DNA of 64,000 bases from Paludibacter sp963678465 (GCA_963678465.1 OY782858.1:434001-498000); one strand, 5' to 3'; shown: positions 42,907 through 52,731, counted from the stretch's first letter. Numbers and translations are program-made. The notes: generated by a model not told the origin, from the sequence alone.

Positions 42907-45900
42907 CTACAGTTTAATGATTTTGTAATTCTCAGTACCAATGCTAATGATGTAAATACCTTTTTGGAAACTACCAAGTTCTATCACTTCTTTCTCGTTG
43001 ACACAAAGCTGTTGGTTCAATAACTTTCCTGTCAAATCGAATATCCTGATTTGCTGACCGACAGCATTTTCTATTGTCAAATTAGTGCTAACCAAAGTTG
43101 GGTAAAGCCTTGCTGATGCATAATGATTGTCGGTTGATGTAAAATCGATATTGGCCAAATTGTAAGTAGGATGCACTATTTTCCAGGTTTCGCCACCATC
43201 AGGAATACGGGAATAGCTCAGGTTTTGCTCTAAAAATGGTACCGAAACCTGATCGACAACAACCATTGCACCAAGGTAATTTTGTTTCGATAAGGTCAGC
43301 GATTCTCCATCTTTACTAAGCTTAAATCCTAAATGAAGTACGCCCTGAGCAGGTTCGTCATCGGCCCAAAGCACAAGTCGGTTTTTAGCAGGAATTAATG
43401 TTTTTGTCAAATCTGTAGCCGGTATTTGGAAGGCAGCAGGACTTGATGGAATGTCGGAAATATACCAGCCCGCAATATTCACATCAGTTTCGCCGGCGTT
43501 ATATATTTCGATAAAATCATCTTTGTCGCCAAATTCATCGGCTATCGTGTTGTTGCTCGACACCACTTCATTTATAAATACGCTTAAATCTTTGTCGGGA
43601 TCTTCGAAAACAGATTGTTCGTATATAGCTTTAATAATCAATCCGGTGGTTAGTGTGCCTGTGTATATTTCATTCGTTTCAGTTTGTATATTTGTTGATT
43701 CGGTACAACTCATTTGCAGGTTGAAAATCAAATCGGAACTTGATACCGAATTTTGATGTACTTCAGCAGCAATCACATTATTTCCTTCTACAAGTAATTC
43801 CTTAGGTACATTGAAACTGGCTGTGACGCCGTTATTATAAGTTGTGGCCACCGTCGGGAAACTTATGGTTCCGTTAGGCATATTGTCGCGCCCCACTTCC
43901 GTGCCGTTTACATAAAGCACAATACCATCGTCGGCTAAGGTTGAAACCGTGAAACTGTTTTTTGAACTTAAATTGGTTATGTTAATAGTTTTACGAAAAT
44001 AGGCAGTCGTGTATTTGTTCGAAGCATTGGCTCCATAGCTGATGGTGGTGGTTATGCCTGAATTTGAACTATTATAGCCTAAAGGCGCATTGCCGTTTTT
44101 CCAGCCTTCGTCGTTATAAGCACCCGATGACCAGTTCGAAGCGGGCATATCGTTTCCATCAAAGTATTTCCAGTTGCTGTTGTTGGCTATCAGTGTTGTT
44201 GCACCGGAAGTGTTTCCGCCAATTTCCCAGTGTTTGAATTTATATCCGGCTACTGCGTTTGCTTTGAGCGAAAATGGCTGATTTTTAAAATATCTTAGTT
44301 GAATACCTGGATCTACAATTTTCTCATTATTAAAAGTATAACTTGCCTTCTCATTGTTCGAGCTGATATTTACTGTTTCATTGCCTACGCCATTCAGAAA
44401 CCTGCTGCTGATAAAATCGAGCATATAAGATGGACGGTTCAGCGCAAAGGTTTTCATTTCGGTTATATCGTCATTGAAAGCTCTGTAAGATGGCCATTTC
44501 GATTTGTGGTAACTTATTTCGCTGCTGATGTTTGCTGCCAGGCTATCGAGTATTTTAGTCGAACGGTTGTATTCGAAAGTGGAAGACAACTGAATACAAA
44601 ACCTATCGATGAAATTCTTACGGAAAGTTTCATTCGTTGTTAATTTTCGAAGTAATAAAGTGGACCATGGGTTATTAGATGGGTCGGTTCCCGACATTTC
44701 ACCAAGCGCCCAACTCAGGCTATTGTGATTATAATTAGTGCCATAAAGGTTATATCCAAAGTCGGTATCGTATAAAATCCAACGCCATTTACCGCCATCT
44801 TTCTTTTTCCAAATTTTCACGTTATTGTGTGGCCAGTCGGTATTTGCAAAAAATATCTGCGAAATCATATAGCTCATAAAATTGTCGATGTCCATCATTT
44901 CGGCTACTTTGTTATACACAGCAGTCTGTTTTATATCGTTGGTTGATATATAATTACTCAAAGGCGTGTAATTTGCATCGTAAGGAATCTCCCATGTTTC
45001 GAGTAGCACTATGTCGTCCTCGCCTAATCCATAATTCGAATAGATATAGTCTTTACTGCTTCGTTCTCTCAGGTTCTGAATACCGTAATAAGTTCCATTC
45101 ATGAAACAAACGGCAGGTTGGTAAGCAATACCATCGATATTCATACGGTTCATGACGAGCGTTTGCATATAGCCATCGCGCATCATTGAATAGAAAAAAT
45201 CGTTCCCCGAGTTGCGCAACTGAATGTCCTTGTATTTGTGGTTGGGTTTTGAAGCCGCAAAAATATCATATCTCAATTCATTGTCGCCAAACTTGTTGCG
45301 CGGCGAAATTTTTAAAGATTTCTGGTTATTGCCGCGCGACCATCCGCCTGTAATGCTAATGTCCAGTTCCTGATTTAAACGGCTGGTTTTTGTTTTGTCG
45401 AAAAGCTCGAAATTAGCAGGGCGATCCCAGTCCTGATTCCAGTTGACGGGCGTATTTGATCCATTTCCCACAAGTCCGTTTGTTCCTGTTGTATAAATCC
45501 CTATGGTGTTGTCAGTTAAATTAGCTTGTTCGGTGACTATAGAAACCACCGGCAGACTGAAATTCCGTTCGTTGATGAAAAAAGTGGCAGTAGCAATGTC
45601 GCTCGATAATTTATTCTTATTAAAAGTTTTGGCTCTGATGGCAGTGCTGGAATTCACAGTAATGGACGTGCCTGGTGTGTAACGTATTGCATTATTGCGG
45701 GTCGGCTCAGCATTGTTTCGGGTGTAATAGATCGTATCGCCTGCTGCGGGAGTTGCAAAAGTTAAATTCTGAGTTGAAGCATAAAAACCTCCGGCCACAT
45801 TAAACACCGGGATTTCACATCGTTGGAACGACCAGCTTTTTCCGTTGTTTGAACTTCCGGCGCTGAACTGCTCGAAATACACCCAGCTATTGGAGCCGTT

Positions 45901-46320
45901 TGTGATTCTTCCGTAGGAGATATTCCTGTATTGTTTTGGATACGCAACACTATCAATCACGACCGCAGAGGAATTTAGCAGGTAAAGTCTGCCGCCTTCG
46001 CCTTCGAGTTTAAAATTAGCATGTTCGGAACGTTCGCCTCTTTCGAACCACAGCACACTAAATCCATTCGGACTTACCAATTTGTATGCAGGATTCCATT
46101 TTCTCGGTTGCGATAAATCATCTGTGAAGTAAAATGCCGATTGATTGTATGACGTGGTTGTATTTGTATTGTAGAGTTCGACCCACATGGAATAATTATA
46201 TGCATTGTCCCATACGGCCGACACATTATTGGTCATTATTTCGTTTATTTTGAACTGGGCTATTACAGGCAGGGAAAGTAGCAGAGCAAGCGAAAGCAAT
46301 ATTCTTTTATTCAAATTCAT
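42907..46320 (-). CDS. Large secreted CotH-kinase/lamin-tail protein with T9SS sorting tail
   Basis: Encodes 1137 residues. Signal peptide 1-21. A lamin-tail domain (about 22-150, FKINEIMTNNVSAVWD), a chitobiase-type beta domain (about 185-250, YYTRNNAEPTRNNAIRYTPG), then a CotH-like spore-coat kinase domain (about 290-600): SLKISPRNKFGDNELRYDIF, YGIQNLRERSSKDYIYSNYG, WRWILYDTDFGYNLYG (the D-x-D-x-G metal site). Then an InlB-like repeat (about 680-705), a beta-sandwich, a second lamin tail (about 935-1050) and a type IX sorting domain from about 1065 (LYPTLVSTNLTIENA ... GIYIISIGTENYKIIKL). It is therefore exported by T9SS and anchored or released at the cell surface. CotH proteins phosphorylate proteins in Bacillus spores; the target here is unknown. 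Confidence 0.93.
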   Translation of the reverse strand: MNLNKRILLSLALLLSLPVIAQFKINEIMTNNVSAVWDNAYNYSMWVELYNTNTTTSYNQSAFYFTDDLSQPRKWNPAYKLVSPNGFSVLWFERGERSEHANFKLEGEGGRLYLLNSSAVVIDSVAYPKQYRNISYGRITNGSNSWVYFEQFSAGSSNNGKSWSFQRCEIPVFNVAGGFYASTQNLTFATPAAGDTIYYTRNNAEPTRNNAIRYTPGTSITVNSSTAIRAKTFNKNKLSSDIATATFFINERNFSLPVVSIVTEQANLTDNTIGIYTTGTNGLVGNGSNTPVNWNQDWDRPANFELFDKTKTSRLNQELDISITGGWSRGNNQKSLKISPRNKFGDNELRYDIFAASKPNHKYKDIQLRNSGNDFFYSMMRDGYMQTLVMNRMNIDGIAYQPAVCFMNGTYYGIQNLRERSSKDYIYSNYGLGEDDIVLLETWEIPYDANYTPLSNYISTNDIKQTAVYNKVAEMMDIDNFMSYMISQIFFANTDWPHNNVKIWKKKDGGKWRWILYDTDFGYNLYGTNYNHNSLSWALGEMSGTDPSNNPWSTLLLRKLTTNETFRKNFIDRFCIQLSSTFEYNRSTKILDSLAANISSEISYHKSKWPSYRAFNDDITEMKTFALNRPSYMLDFISSRFLNGVGNETVNISSNNEKASYTFNNEKIVDPGIQLRYFKNQPFSLKANAVAGYKFKHWEIGGNTSGATTLIANNSNWKYFDGNDMPASNWSSGAYNDEGWKNGNAPLGYNSSNSGITTTISYGANASNKYTTAYFRKTINITNLSSKNSFTVSTLADDGIVLYVNGTEVGRDNMPNGTISFPTVATTYNNGVTASFNVPKELLVEGNNVIAAEVHQNSVSSSDLIFNLQMSCTESTNIQTETNEIYTGTLTTGLIIKAIYEQSVFEDPDKDLSVFINEVVSSNNTIADEFGDKDDFIEIYNAGETDVNIAGWYISDIPSSPAAFQIPATDLTKTLIPAKNRLVLWADDEPAQGVLHLGFKLSKDGESLTLSKQNYLGAMVVVDQVSVPFLEQNLSYSRIPDGGETWKIVHPTYNLANIDFTSTDNHYASARLYPTLVSTNLTIENAVGQQIRIFDLTGKLLNQQLCVNEKEVIELGSFQKGIYIISIGTENYKIIKL

Positions 46321-46526
46321 TAGACTAGATAAAAAGTTATTTTCTGATTTTTTCGGTTGTAAAATTAGTTAAATATCAACGAATAAACTATAGCAAAGCT
46401 TATAAATATTTGTTTTTTAGAGAGATTCTTTGTGTAAATGTTCATTTTTTCAACTTCTTTCAATTCATTTGTATCCAATCCTGAAAATTATCGATACTCA
46501 AAAGTACAAATTGAATCAAATATTTT

Positions 46527-46534
46527 TACCTTTG
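46527..46534 (+). promoter_or_regulatory. -7 element TACCTTTG of the endonuclease/phosphatase gene
   Basis: Perfect TAnnTTTG, 12 bp before the ATG at 46546. With the usual start about 7 bases on, the mRNA leader would be only about 5 bases unless translation begins at the in-frame GTG at 46564. Confidence 0.6.
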
Positions 46535-46545
46535 CACATTGTCAA

Positions 46546-47589
46546 ATGTTCAAACTCTGTAAAGTGAAAAAGCTCAATACACTGATCGTAGTTTCTTTTG
46601 CTGTTTTTGCATTGTCGGCTCAGTCGTTCGAGAAACGTTGTTTCAAAATTGTGAGTTACAATGTAGAAAATCTTTTCGATTGTGTCGACGATTCGCTCAC
46701 TATGGATGAAGAATACCTGCCTGGAGGTTTAAGAGCCTGGAATAATGTCAAATACAAAAAGAAGCAAGCCAACATTTCCAGGGTAATTGCTGCTATAGGT
46801 GGCTGGGAAGCGCCGGCCATTGTGGGTTTGTGCGAAGTAGAAAGCGAAAAGTGCATGTGGGATTTAACGCATTATTCGGGCTTGAAAAATCTGCGTTATA
46901 AGTTTGTTCATCACGAATCGCCCGATGCGCGTGGAGTGGATGTGGCGTTAATGTATCAGCCTGATGTGTTTAAACCTATTCATAATAAGGCTATTCGGAT
47001 TGACTTTCCAAATGCGCCGCAAAGTAAAACCAGAGATATTTTGTATGTTTCGGGCATTGTTCCTTCGGGCGATACCTTGCATTGCTTTGTGTGCCATTTT
47101 CCTTCAAGGTTGGGTGGCGAACTCGAATCGGAGGATCGGCGAATGTTTGTTGCTTCTGTTTTGAGATCGAAAGTGGATAGTATTTTCAAGCAAAGCGTAA
47201 ATGCTAACATTGTAATTATGGGCGATTTTAACGATTATCCTACCAACGAAAGTATGCATGGAGTATTAAAAGCGCTTTCGCCGGACGAAAACAGATCAGC
47301 AAATGAATTGTATAACTTAATGTTTCCGATACACATTTCGGGACAAGGTTCGCACAAGCACGAAGGTGAATGGGGAGCATTGGATCAGATTATCGTATCG
47401 GGAAATCTGTTGAATCCAGCCAGCAGCATTTATACGCTTCCATCTGATGCACATGTTTTTAATGCTGATTTTCTACTTGTCGATGATGAAAAATACCTTG
47501 GAAAACAACCTTTCAGAACTTATACAGGTATGAAGTATCAGGATGGTTTTGCCGATCATTTACCTGTTTATGTCGATTTTTGGTATTAA
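46546..47589 (+). CDS. Secreted endonuclease/exonuclease/phosphatase-family protein
   Basis: The ATG at 46546 gives 347 residues and a signal peptide (VKKLNTLIVVSFAVFALSAQ region); an earlier frame start at 46438 lies upstream of the promoter element and is rejected, and the GTG at 46564 is a fair alternative. EEP marks: VSYNVENLFD, GLCEVES (Glu), RGVDVALMYQ, HFPSRLGGELESEDRR, VIMGDFNDYP and FADHLPVYVDFWY (final His). A metal-dependent phosphoesterase acting outside the cytoplasm on nucleic acid or other phosphodiesters. Confidence 0.92.
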   Translation: MFKLCKVKKLNTLIVVSFAVFALSAQSFEKRCFKIVSYNVENLFDCVDDSLTMDEEYLPGGLRAWNNVKYKKKQANISRVIAAIGGWEAPAIVGLCEVESEKCMWDLTHYSGLKNLRYKFVHHESPDARGVDVALMYQPDVFKPIHNKAIRIDFPNAPQSKTRDILYVSGIVPSGDTLHCFVCHFPSRLGGELESEDRRMFVASVLRSKVDSIFKQSVNANIVIMGDFNDYPTNESMHGVLKALSPDENRSANELYNLMFPIHISGQGSHKHEGEWGALDQIIVSGNLLNPASSIYTLPSDAHVFNADFLLVDDEKYLGKQPFRTYTGMKYQDGFADHLPVYVDFWY

Positions 47590-47649
47590 TGTTTAATTCT
47601 GTATCTAAAAAGCTTACAAAATAAGCTAAAACAACTTTAAAAGATTTTT

Positions 47650-48369
47650 ATGGACGTTCAACTCTTTATTCCCTGCTATATCGATCAGTTATATCCCGAA
47701 ACGGGGTTCAATGTTATAAAGTTGCTTGAGAAAGCCGGATGCAAAGTGCATTATAATCCCGAACAAACCTGCTGTGGGCAGCCTGCTTTCAATAGTGGCT
47801 ACTGGAAAGAAACAGCCGCTTTTGCCGAAAAGTTCCTGACTGATTTTGATGCTGATATGCCTGTGGTTTCGCCTTCGGGATCATGTTCGGGCTTTATAAT
47901 TCATCATTATCATAAAGTATTGAAAGATAGGCCTGAATTAATGGAAAAATACAATAAAATCAGAGACAATATTTTTGAATTGTCCGATTTCCTTGTCAAT
48001 GTACTGAAAATTGAAGATTTTGGCGCTGCATTTCCTCACAAAGTTACTTTTCACGATTCGTGTGCAGCGCTGCGTGAATACGGAATAAAAGAGGAACCCC
48101 GAAAATTGTTATCCAAAGTGGCTGGACTCGAGTTGATTGAAATGAACGAAAGTGATACCTGCTGCGGATTTGGTGGAACTTTTGCCGTGAAAAATGCAGC
48201 TATATCTTCGGCAATGACCCAAAACAAGATACGCAACGCCATTGAAACCGGCGCTGAATATATTGTAAGTACGGAAGCCTCGTGCCTTATGAATATTAAT
48301 GGCTATATCAACAAACACAAATTACCGGTAAAAGGGATACATTTAGCTGATATTTTGGCGAATTTTTGA
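47650..48369 (+). CDS. LutA/YkgE-type (Fe-S)-binding protein
   Basis: Encodes 239 residues with two CCG domains: TCCGQPAFNSGYWKE (about 37-55) and TCCGFGGTFAVKN (about 175-190), the usual length for LutA. In LutABC this subunit takes part in lactate oxidation. lutB and lutC are not found next to it within the window, so an alternative role as a stand-alone heterodisulfide-reductase-like subunit remains open. Confidence 0.92.
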   Translation: MDVQLFIPCYIDQLYPETGFNVIKLLEKAGCKVHYNPEQTCCGQPAFNSGYWKETAAFAEKFLTDFDADMPVVSPSGSCSGFIIHHYHKVLKDRPELMEKYNKIRDNIFELSDFLVNVLKIEDFGAAFPHKVTFHDSCAALREYGIKEEPRKLLSKVAGLELIEMNESDTCCGFGGTFAVKNAAISSAMTQNKIRNAIETGAEYIVSTEASCLMNINGYINKHKLPVKGIHLADILANF

Positions 48370-48377
48370 AAATGTGC

Positions 48378-48545
48378 GAATAAGCCAATATGCTAATGTG
48401 TCAATATGCTAATGTGCCAATGAGACAATGTGCTAATCGTAGAGACGTTGAACTATTAAACTTTTTGAATATGAATAATTTAATAATTGAAGCGTTGAAC
48501 TGCTGAAACGTTCAATCAACCCGAAACTCGAAACTCGAAACCCGA
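48378..48545. repeat. Simple repeats in the lutA-ridA gap
   Basis: CCAATATGCTAATGTG/TCAATATGCTAATGTG units (48384-48434), then GTTGAA-type units and CGAAACTCGAAACTCGAAAC (48523-48545). The first family also appears at 20875-20985 in front of cusA. Confidence 0.75.
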
Positions 48546-48547
48546 AA

Positions 48548-48925
48548 CTATTTTACTGCTATTGTTTCAATTTCAACCAAAGCGCCCATTGGTAGCGATT
48601 TTACGGCAAATGCCGAGCGGGCCGGACATTCGGTTTGATAGTATTTCTTGTACACTTCATTCATAGCGGCAAAGTCGGCAATGTCCGAAAGGAAAACTGT
48701 AGATTTAACAACATCGGCAAAAGTATAACCAGCTTCGGTAAGTATGGCGTTGATGTTCGCGAAAACCTGCTCGGTTTGTTCGGGCATAGTGGTAGCTTCA
48801 ATTTTTCCAACCGATGGATTGATAGGTAGTTGACCTGATATGTAAAGTGTATTGTTTGCTTCTACTGCCTGACTGTAAGGACCAATTGCTGCCGGAGCAT
48901 TTGGAGTATTAATTATTTTCTTCAT
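48548..48925 (-). CDS. ridA: RidA-family imine/enamine deaminase
   Basis: Encodes 125 residues: MKKIINTPNAPAAIGPYSQA, LYISGQLPINP, VFANINAILTEAGYTFADVV, ECPARSAFAVKSLPMGALVE. The active-site Arg is in PARSAF and the closing Glu in ALVEIE. Hydrolyses reactive 2-aminoacrylate-type intermediates. Confidence 0.95.
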   Translation of the reverse strand: MKKIINTPNAPAAIGPYSQAVEANNTLYISGQLPINPSVGKIEATTMPEQTEQVFANINAILTEAGYTFADVVKSTVFLSDIADFAAMNEVYKKYYQTECPARSAFAVKSLPMGALVEIETIAVK

Positions 48926-49038
48926 AACAATGATTATTTTTTGTGTACAGTTGCAAAAGTAAGTAATTTATGCCTATTTTTAGCTCCCAAGTATAGAAAT
49001 ATGTGGTTGAAAACAGTTTCTCTCGTTAGATTGTGATA

Positions 49039-50121
49039 TTATTGATTGAAACGTGTAAAATCTTCTATCGGTCGGCGTGGGCTAACAGGAGTAGGAATTC
49101 TATCAACATACCCTATACGCACCACAAATTGGAATTCTTTATTGATTTTAAGCTGTTTGATAACTTCTTTTTTGAACTTTTCTTCTTCCACAATCTGATT
49201 CATAGGTTGAAATCCTATTTTCTGTTGGGTACATAGAAGATGGATATGTTGGTACAAACGTCCCGTATTAATCCAATCAGCTACCGAATTGCCATTACTG
49301 GTAATGATCAACCATCCACCGCAACCTAATGCTTGTTTTCTTGTTTTTTCAATTCCACCATTTACAAATGATTCTTTTTTAGAATCTTCGGGTTTGAGAA
49401 AATGGCGTACAAAGAAACCACTCAATCCTTCAATTTGCATTCCGGCAGTTGTAAGACCATCTTTCTTTTATTTTACATCTTTATCCGAAAAGCGAATCCA
49501 TTTTGCCAACTCAGTTTGTGCAGCTTGGCTGTAAGCTTGTTGCGTATAGGCTTCAATCGTTTTTTGTGCCACTAATTTTCCTTCGCCCGACGAAGCTGAG
49601 AAGAAACGGATGTTGAAGGGATCTAAAGCAAGAATTTGGTTAACATCGCTTTCTTTGATTGAGCTTGTTTTGAATGGAGTTCGCAATGTCCTGCGTTTTT
49701 CTATCAGACTAAGATCATAACTTGTTGATTTCGATTTATTTAGTGTAATTTCTGCCACCTGATTATTATTAGGATAAGCAGAATTTAGTTTGATGTCAGT
49801 CTGATAACCATAACTTCCTGCAGCCAAAGTCAAATTTTCAATGAAAGCACCCAAAGAAATGTATAATTCTCTTTGTTGAGGATCTACTACCGAAAGTTCA
49901 CGGGTTGTATCGGCATATAAATTGATAAGGCGATTGCCCGTAACTTCCACTCTCCATGGTTGAGAATTATGAGAACTACCGGCTAACGAAGCAAAATACA
50001 GAATTTTATAGATATCGCTTTTAGTTTCGAATTTCTCAGGTTTCTGGTTGCGAAATTCGGTGACGCAAGAATACAATACACCTGACAATATCATTATACT
50101 GATTAATTTTAGTGCTTTCAT
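49039..50121 (-). pseudogene. Acg-type nitroreductase-like lipoprotein gene broken by one in-frame TAA
   Basis: Two parts are in the same frame: residues 1 to the stop at 49470-49468 and from the next codon to 49039. Between them lies KKDGLTTAGMQIEGLSG with no gap or frameshift, so a single TAA (after SDKDVK) interrupts the gene. The front starts at the ATG at 50121 with a lipobox ISIMILSGVLYSC, followed by the Acg-family ASLAGSSHNSQPWRV and AAGSYGYQTDIKL; the second part has KTRKQALGCGGWLIITSNG and GRLYQHIHLLCTQQKIGFQP. Intact members are flavin-binding nitroreductase-like proteins of about 350-360 residues. Either a real pseudogene or a sequencing error in an A-rich stretch. Confidence 0.85.
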
Positions 50122-50131
50122 TTGTTTAAAA

Positions 50132-50743
50132 TTACTTATCCTGACTCCACAACCGAACTCCCAATCTAATAACCGGCGAAAGATCGACATTCGGTATAGA
50201 ATAGCTGGCGGTTTCGAAGTCGACCGTGTTGTTAGCTCTCAAATAAACATGCATGCCGGGTTGAACATAAAAGTAACGACCGATAAAAAACTGATAACTT
50301 AATCCTAATCCGGTGTCTGTGCTATGTAAATTTTTTCTGATTCCGGTACTTTCCTGCTCAATCTCGAAAGTGTGATCTTCTAAATAAGTATAAAGTTCAA
50401 GATTTCGCCATAGATTATACCCCAGAAATAATCCCGGCGAAGTTTTGTAAAATCGTTTAAAGTCGGCTGAAGAATTGTTTACTCCGGCTGTTTCTGCGTC
50501 GTAACTTCCTCCATTAATAACACTCAGTCGCACTCTGAATCGTTTGTACCGATAACCAATTGCGAAATGGTAACCACCGGATAAAAACATAGGAACCAAA
50601 CTTTCAACCTCAAAGGCTGATTTTACATCATAACTTTTCGAATGCGATTTTGCTACATCTTTCAACTGCAAGGTATCGCTTTGTCCATTCATATCGACAG
50701 TGATAATAGCTAGACATACAATAAATAAGATTTTCTTTTTCAT
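50132..50743 (-). CDS. Hypothetical outer-membrane beta-barrel-like protein
   Basis: The ATG at 50743 (203 residues) opens a signal peptide MKKKILFIVCLAIITVDMNG; the frame upstream is not hydrophobic. The mature part has alternating aromatic strands: SGGYHFAIGYRYKRFRVRLS, LGLSYQFFIGRYFYVQPGMH and the final VIRLGVRLWSQDK. It fits a small outer-membrane beta barrel. It lies 10 bp upstream of the broken nitroreductase gene, so the pair is one unit. Confidence 0.75.
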   Translation of the reverse strand: MKKKILFIVCLAIITVDMNGQSDTLQLKDVAKSHSKSYDVKSAFEVESLVPMFLSGGYHFAIGYRYKRFRVRLSVINGGSYDAETAGVNNSSADFKRFYKTSPGLFLGYNLWRNLELYTYLEDHTFEIEQESTGIRKNLHSTDTGLGLSYQFFIGRYFYVQPGMHVYLRANNTVDFETASYSIPNVDLSPVIRLGVRLWSQDK

Positions 50744-50830
50744 TTTTATAAACTTTGAATTTTTTATGTTGCAAAGTTCGGGATTGAAAAGATGAATTTT
50801 CTCCGCATTTGTTACCAAATGATAGGAGTC

Positions 50831-51403
50831 TTATTTTTTATTTCTGATTCTACTGAGCGATTTTGGTGCAATTCCCAAAAAGTTGGCAATATGATAAAGT
50901 GGAAGACGTTGAAAAGCTTGTGGGTATTCCATTACAAGTTTAAGGTAACGCTCTTCGGCAGACAGAATCTGCAAATCGATACTTGTTTGCACTAATTTTA
51001 CATAAGCCTGCTCAATCAATAAGCGTGCAACCCTTTCCATTGCAGGTACTTTTACAAACAAAGTTTCGAGATCGTTTTGTCGGATAAAAGCTATTTGTGT
51101 ATCTTCCAAGACTTTGATATTCAGGTGTGATGGTGTTTGGCTTATTCTACTCCGATTATCAGTCACCCAGTCACCTTCGAAAGCAAAATCAGTAGTAATT
51201 TCTTTTCCATTATCAGTCAGTTGATAATAAATCACTGTTCCCGAAAGCAAAAAAGCTATATACTTGCAAACCTCTCCTTGCCTGAGCAAAGTATCTCCCT
51301 TTGGTACGGTTTTAAAGAGTATGTACGTTGACACTACCTTCCACTCTTCTTCGGAGAGCAAGACCAGTTTTTGGATATATAGTTTTATTAATTCTGAGTT
51401 CAT
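50831..51403 (-). CDS. Crp/Fnr-family transcription regulator
   Basis: Encodes 190 residues. Cyclic-nucleotide-type beta roll (about 20-115, VPKGDTLLRQGEVCKYIAFL LSGTV; ITTDFAFEGDW), long dimer helix, then a helix-turn-helix at the end (LPLYHIANFLGIAPKSLSRI RNKK). No Cys cluster, so not an oxygen-sensing Fnr. It starts a minus-strand run with the outer-membrane and nitroreductase-like genes (87-bp gap) and may regulate them. Confidence 0.93.
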   Translation of the reverse strand: MNSELIKLYIQKLVLLSEEEWKVVSTYILFKTVPKGDTLLRQGEVCKYIAFLLSGTVIYYQLTDNGKEITTDFAFEGDWVTDNRSRISQTPSHLNIKVLEDTQIAFIRQNDLETLFVKVPAMERVARLLIEQAYVKLVQTSIDLQILSAEERYLKLVMEYPQAFQRLPLYHIANFLGIAPKSLSRIRNKK

Positions 51404-51554
51404 ATAAAAAAGTCTATTGTTTATAAGTAGTGGTGGGTGTACGGTTGATCTTTTAATAATTCATTATAACAACCTCTCTTTGTTGCCCTTTTTCTACTTT
51501 ATGTTAAATATAATGGTATTACCCTTTTTCGAAATGTATTCTATTTTTAGTATT

Positions 51555-51755
51555 TATAGTTTTCTGCTGAAGTATTTTTGCATCATTTTCCTTATATCCA
51601 ATAGGAATAATTGATGCTACCTCAAGATTATTTGGAATATCAAGTTGAGTTTCTTAATTTTTTCAATATTCTGATAAACCTGTGTCACTCCATAAACATC
51701 GCATCCTGCAAGACTTAGCAAGAAATTCTCAATGCAAGCCCAAATAGAGGCTAAA
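51555..51755 (-). pseudogene. Frameshifted C-terminal nitroreductase fragment
   Basis: Minus strand: one frame gives ASIWACIENFLLSLAGCDVY GVTQVYQNIEKIKK; after a frameshift near 51645 the other frame gives LDIPNNLEVASIIPIGYKEN DAKILQQK. A-S-I-x-A-x-I-E-N and L-x-I-P-x-N-x-E-V-A-x-I-I-P-I-G-Y are C-terminal blocks of NfsA/NfsB-like nitroreductases. The front is gone. The rest of the 51404-51846 gap shows nothing further. Confidence 0.6.
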
Positions 51756-51846
51756 CAATTTAAATCGTATTTAGTTTTGTACGTTTTATTATTAAACTGT
51801 TTATTACTTGAATATTACCTAATCTTCGTTTACGGTTATTGAATAA

Positions 51847-52587
51847 TTAGTTGACAATATCTAGTACAATATCTTGTTCTGTTTTCTCAAATAAAGCATT
51901 GAAATCGAAGTCAGCTACTTTGATCGGGGGATGAACTGTAAATCTTAACTTGTTTCCCATGCCGAGCGGGAAGTTTCCATACCTGAAAATTTTCCATGAA
52001 TTATTGATAGTTACCGGTACAACCCAGGCGTCAGGGGCGTATTTGCATAGTATTTTTAATCCGTTGGATGCAAAGGGTTTTGGCTGCCCATTTCTGGTGC
52101 GGGTTCCTTCGGGAAAAATCACTGTCGATCGACTATTGTTTTCGATGTATTCACCCATTTTCTTTAGTTCGGGCAATGCCTGTCGCGGATCTTTTCTGTC
52201 GATCAGCACTGAGCCACCATGTTGCAGGTTGTACGACACACTTGGAATGCCTTTGCCTAATTCAATTTTACTTACGAATTTTGGATGAAACTCACGCAAT
52301 AGCCAAGCCAAACCAATAATATCGAAGAGTCCCTGATGATTTGCAACAAATATAATTGGCTTACCTTTAGGAATGACTTGTTTATTTTCAACTTTATAAT
52401 CTGAAAAAATAAAGTACAAAGTGCGGATTAAGAAGAAATTCATAATGTCGACACTTTTTTTGTGTGACTGGTAGCCAAACAAATTAAAGCAAAGCCACTG
52501 AATGGGATGAAAAAAGCATATGAAAAACAGAAACCAAAGATAGGCAAGTATTGAAAATGGATAAGATAGAATTTTTTTCATGTTCAT
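51847..52587 (-). CDS. plsC: 1-acyl-sn-glycerol-3-phosphate acyltransferase
   Basis: Encodes 246 residues. Front hydrophobic helix (about 8-30), catalytic NHQGLFD (H-x4-D), FPEGTRTRNG substrate block and VVPVTINNS. Adds the second acyl chain to form phosphatidic acid at the cytoplasmic membrane face. Single gene; the next minus gene is across a terminator. Confidence 0.94.
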   Translation of the reverse strand: MNMKKILSYPFSILAYLWFLFFICFFHPIQWLCFNLFGYQSHKKSVDIMNFFLIRTLYFIFSDYKVENKQVIPKGKPIIFVANHQGLFDIIGLAWLLREFHPKFVSKIELGKGIPSVSYNLQHGGSVLIDRKDPRQALPELKKMGEYIENNSRSTVIFPEGTRTRNGQPKPFASNGLKILCKYAPDAWVVPVTINNSWKIFRYGNFPLGMGNKLRFTVHPPIKVADFDFNALFEKTEQDIVLDIVN

Positions 52588-52673
52588 TCTGAATTATCCA
52601 ACAAAAGTAGAAAATTATTTTTAATGAAGAAAAAAAGTTCAGGGCCGCGTGAGGTCAAGCAGGGAATAGAACA

Positions 52674-52713
52674 TAAAAAAGCGGAAGTACAACCTGATGT
52701 TATACTTCCGCTA
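52674..52713 (-). terminator. Terminator of the 52732-53094 gene
   Basis: AGCGGAAGTA and TACTTCCGCT form a perfect 10-bp stem with a 13-nt loop; minus-strand reading continues with TTTTTT. Begins 19 bp after the stop. Confidence 0.9.
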
Positions 52714-52731
52714 ATAATGGGTAGAAACTGA

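Noticed and set aside
47650..48369. Complete lutABC lactate operon
   Set aside because: Only the LutA-like gene is present; the next genes are an unrelated minus-strand ridA and a broken nitroreductase.
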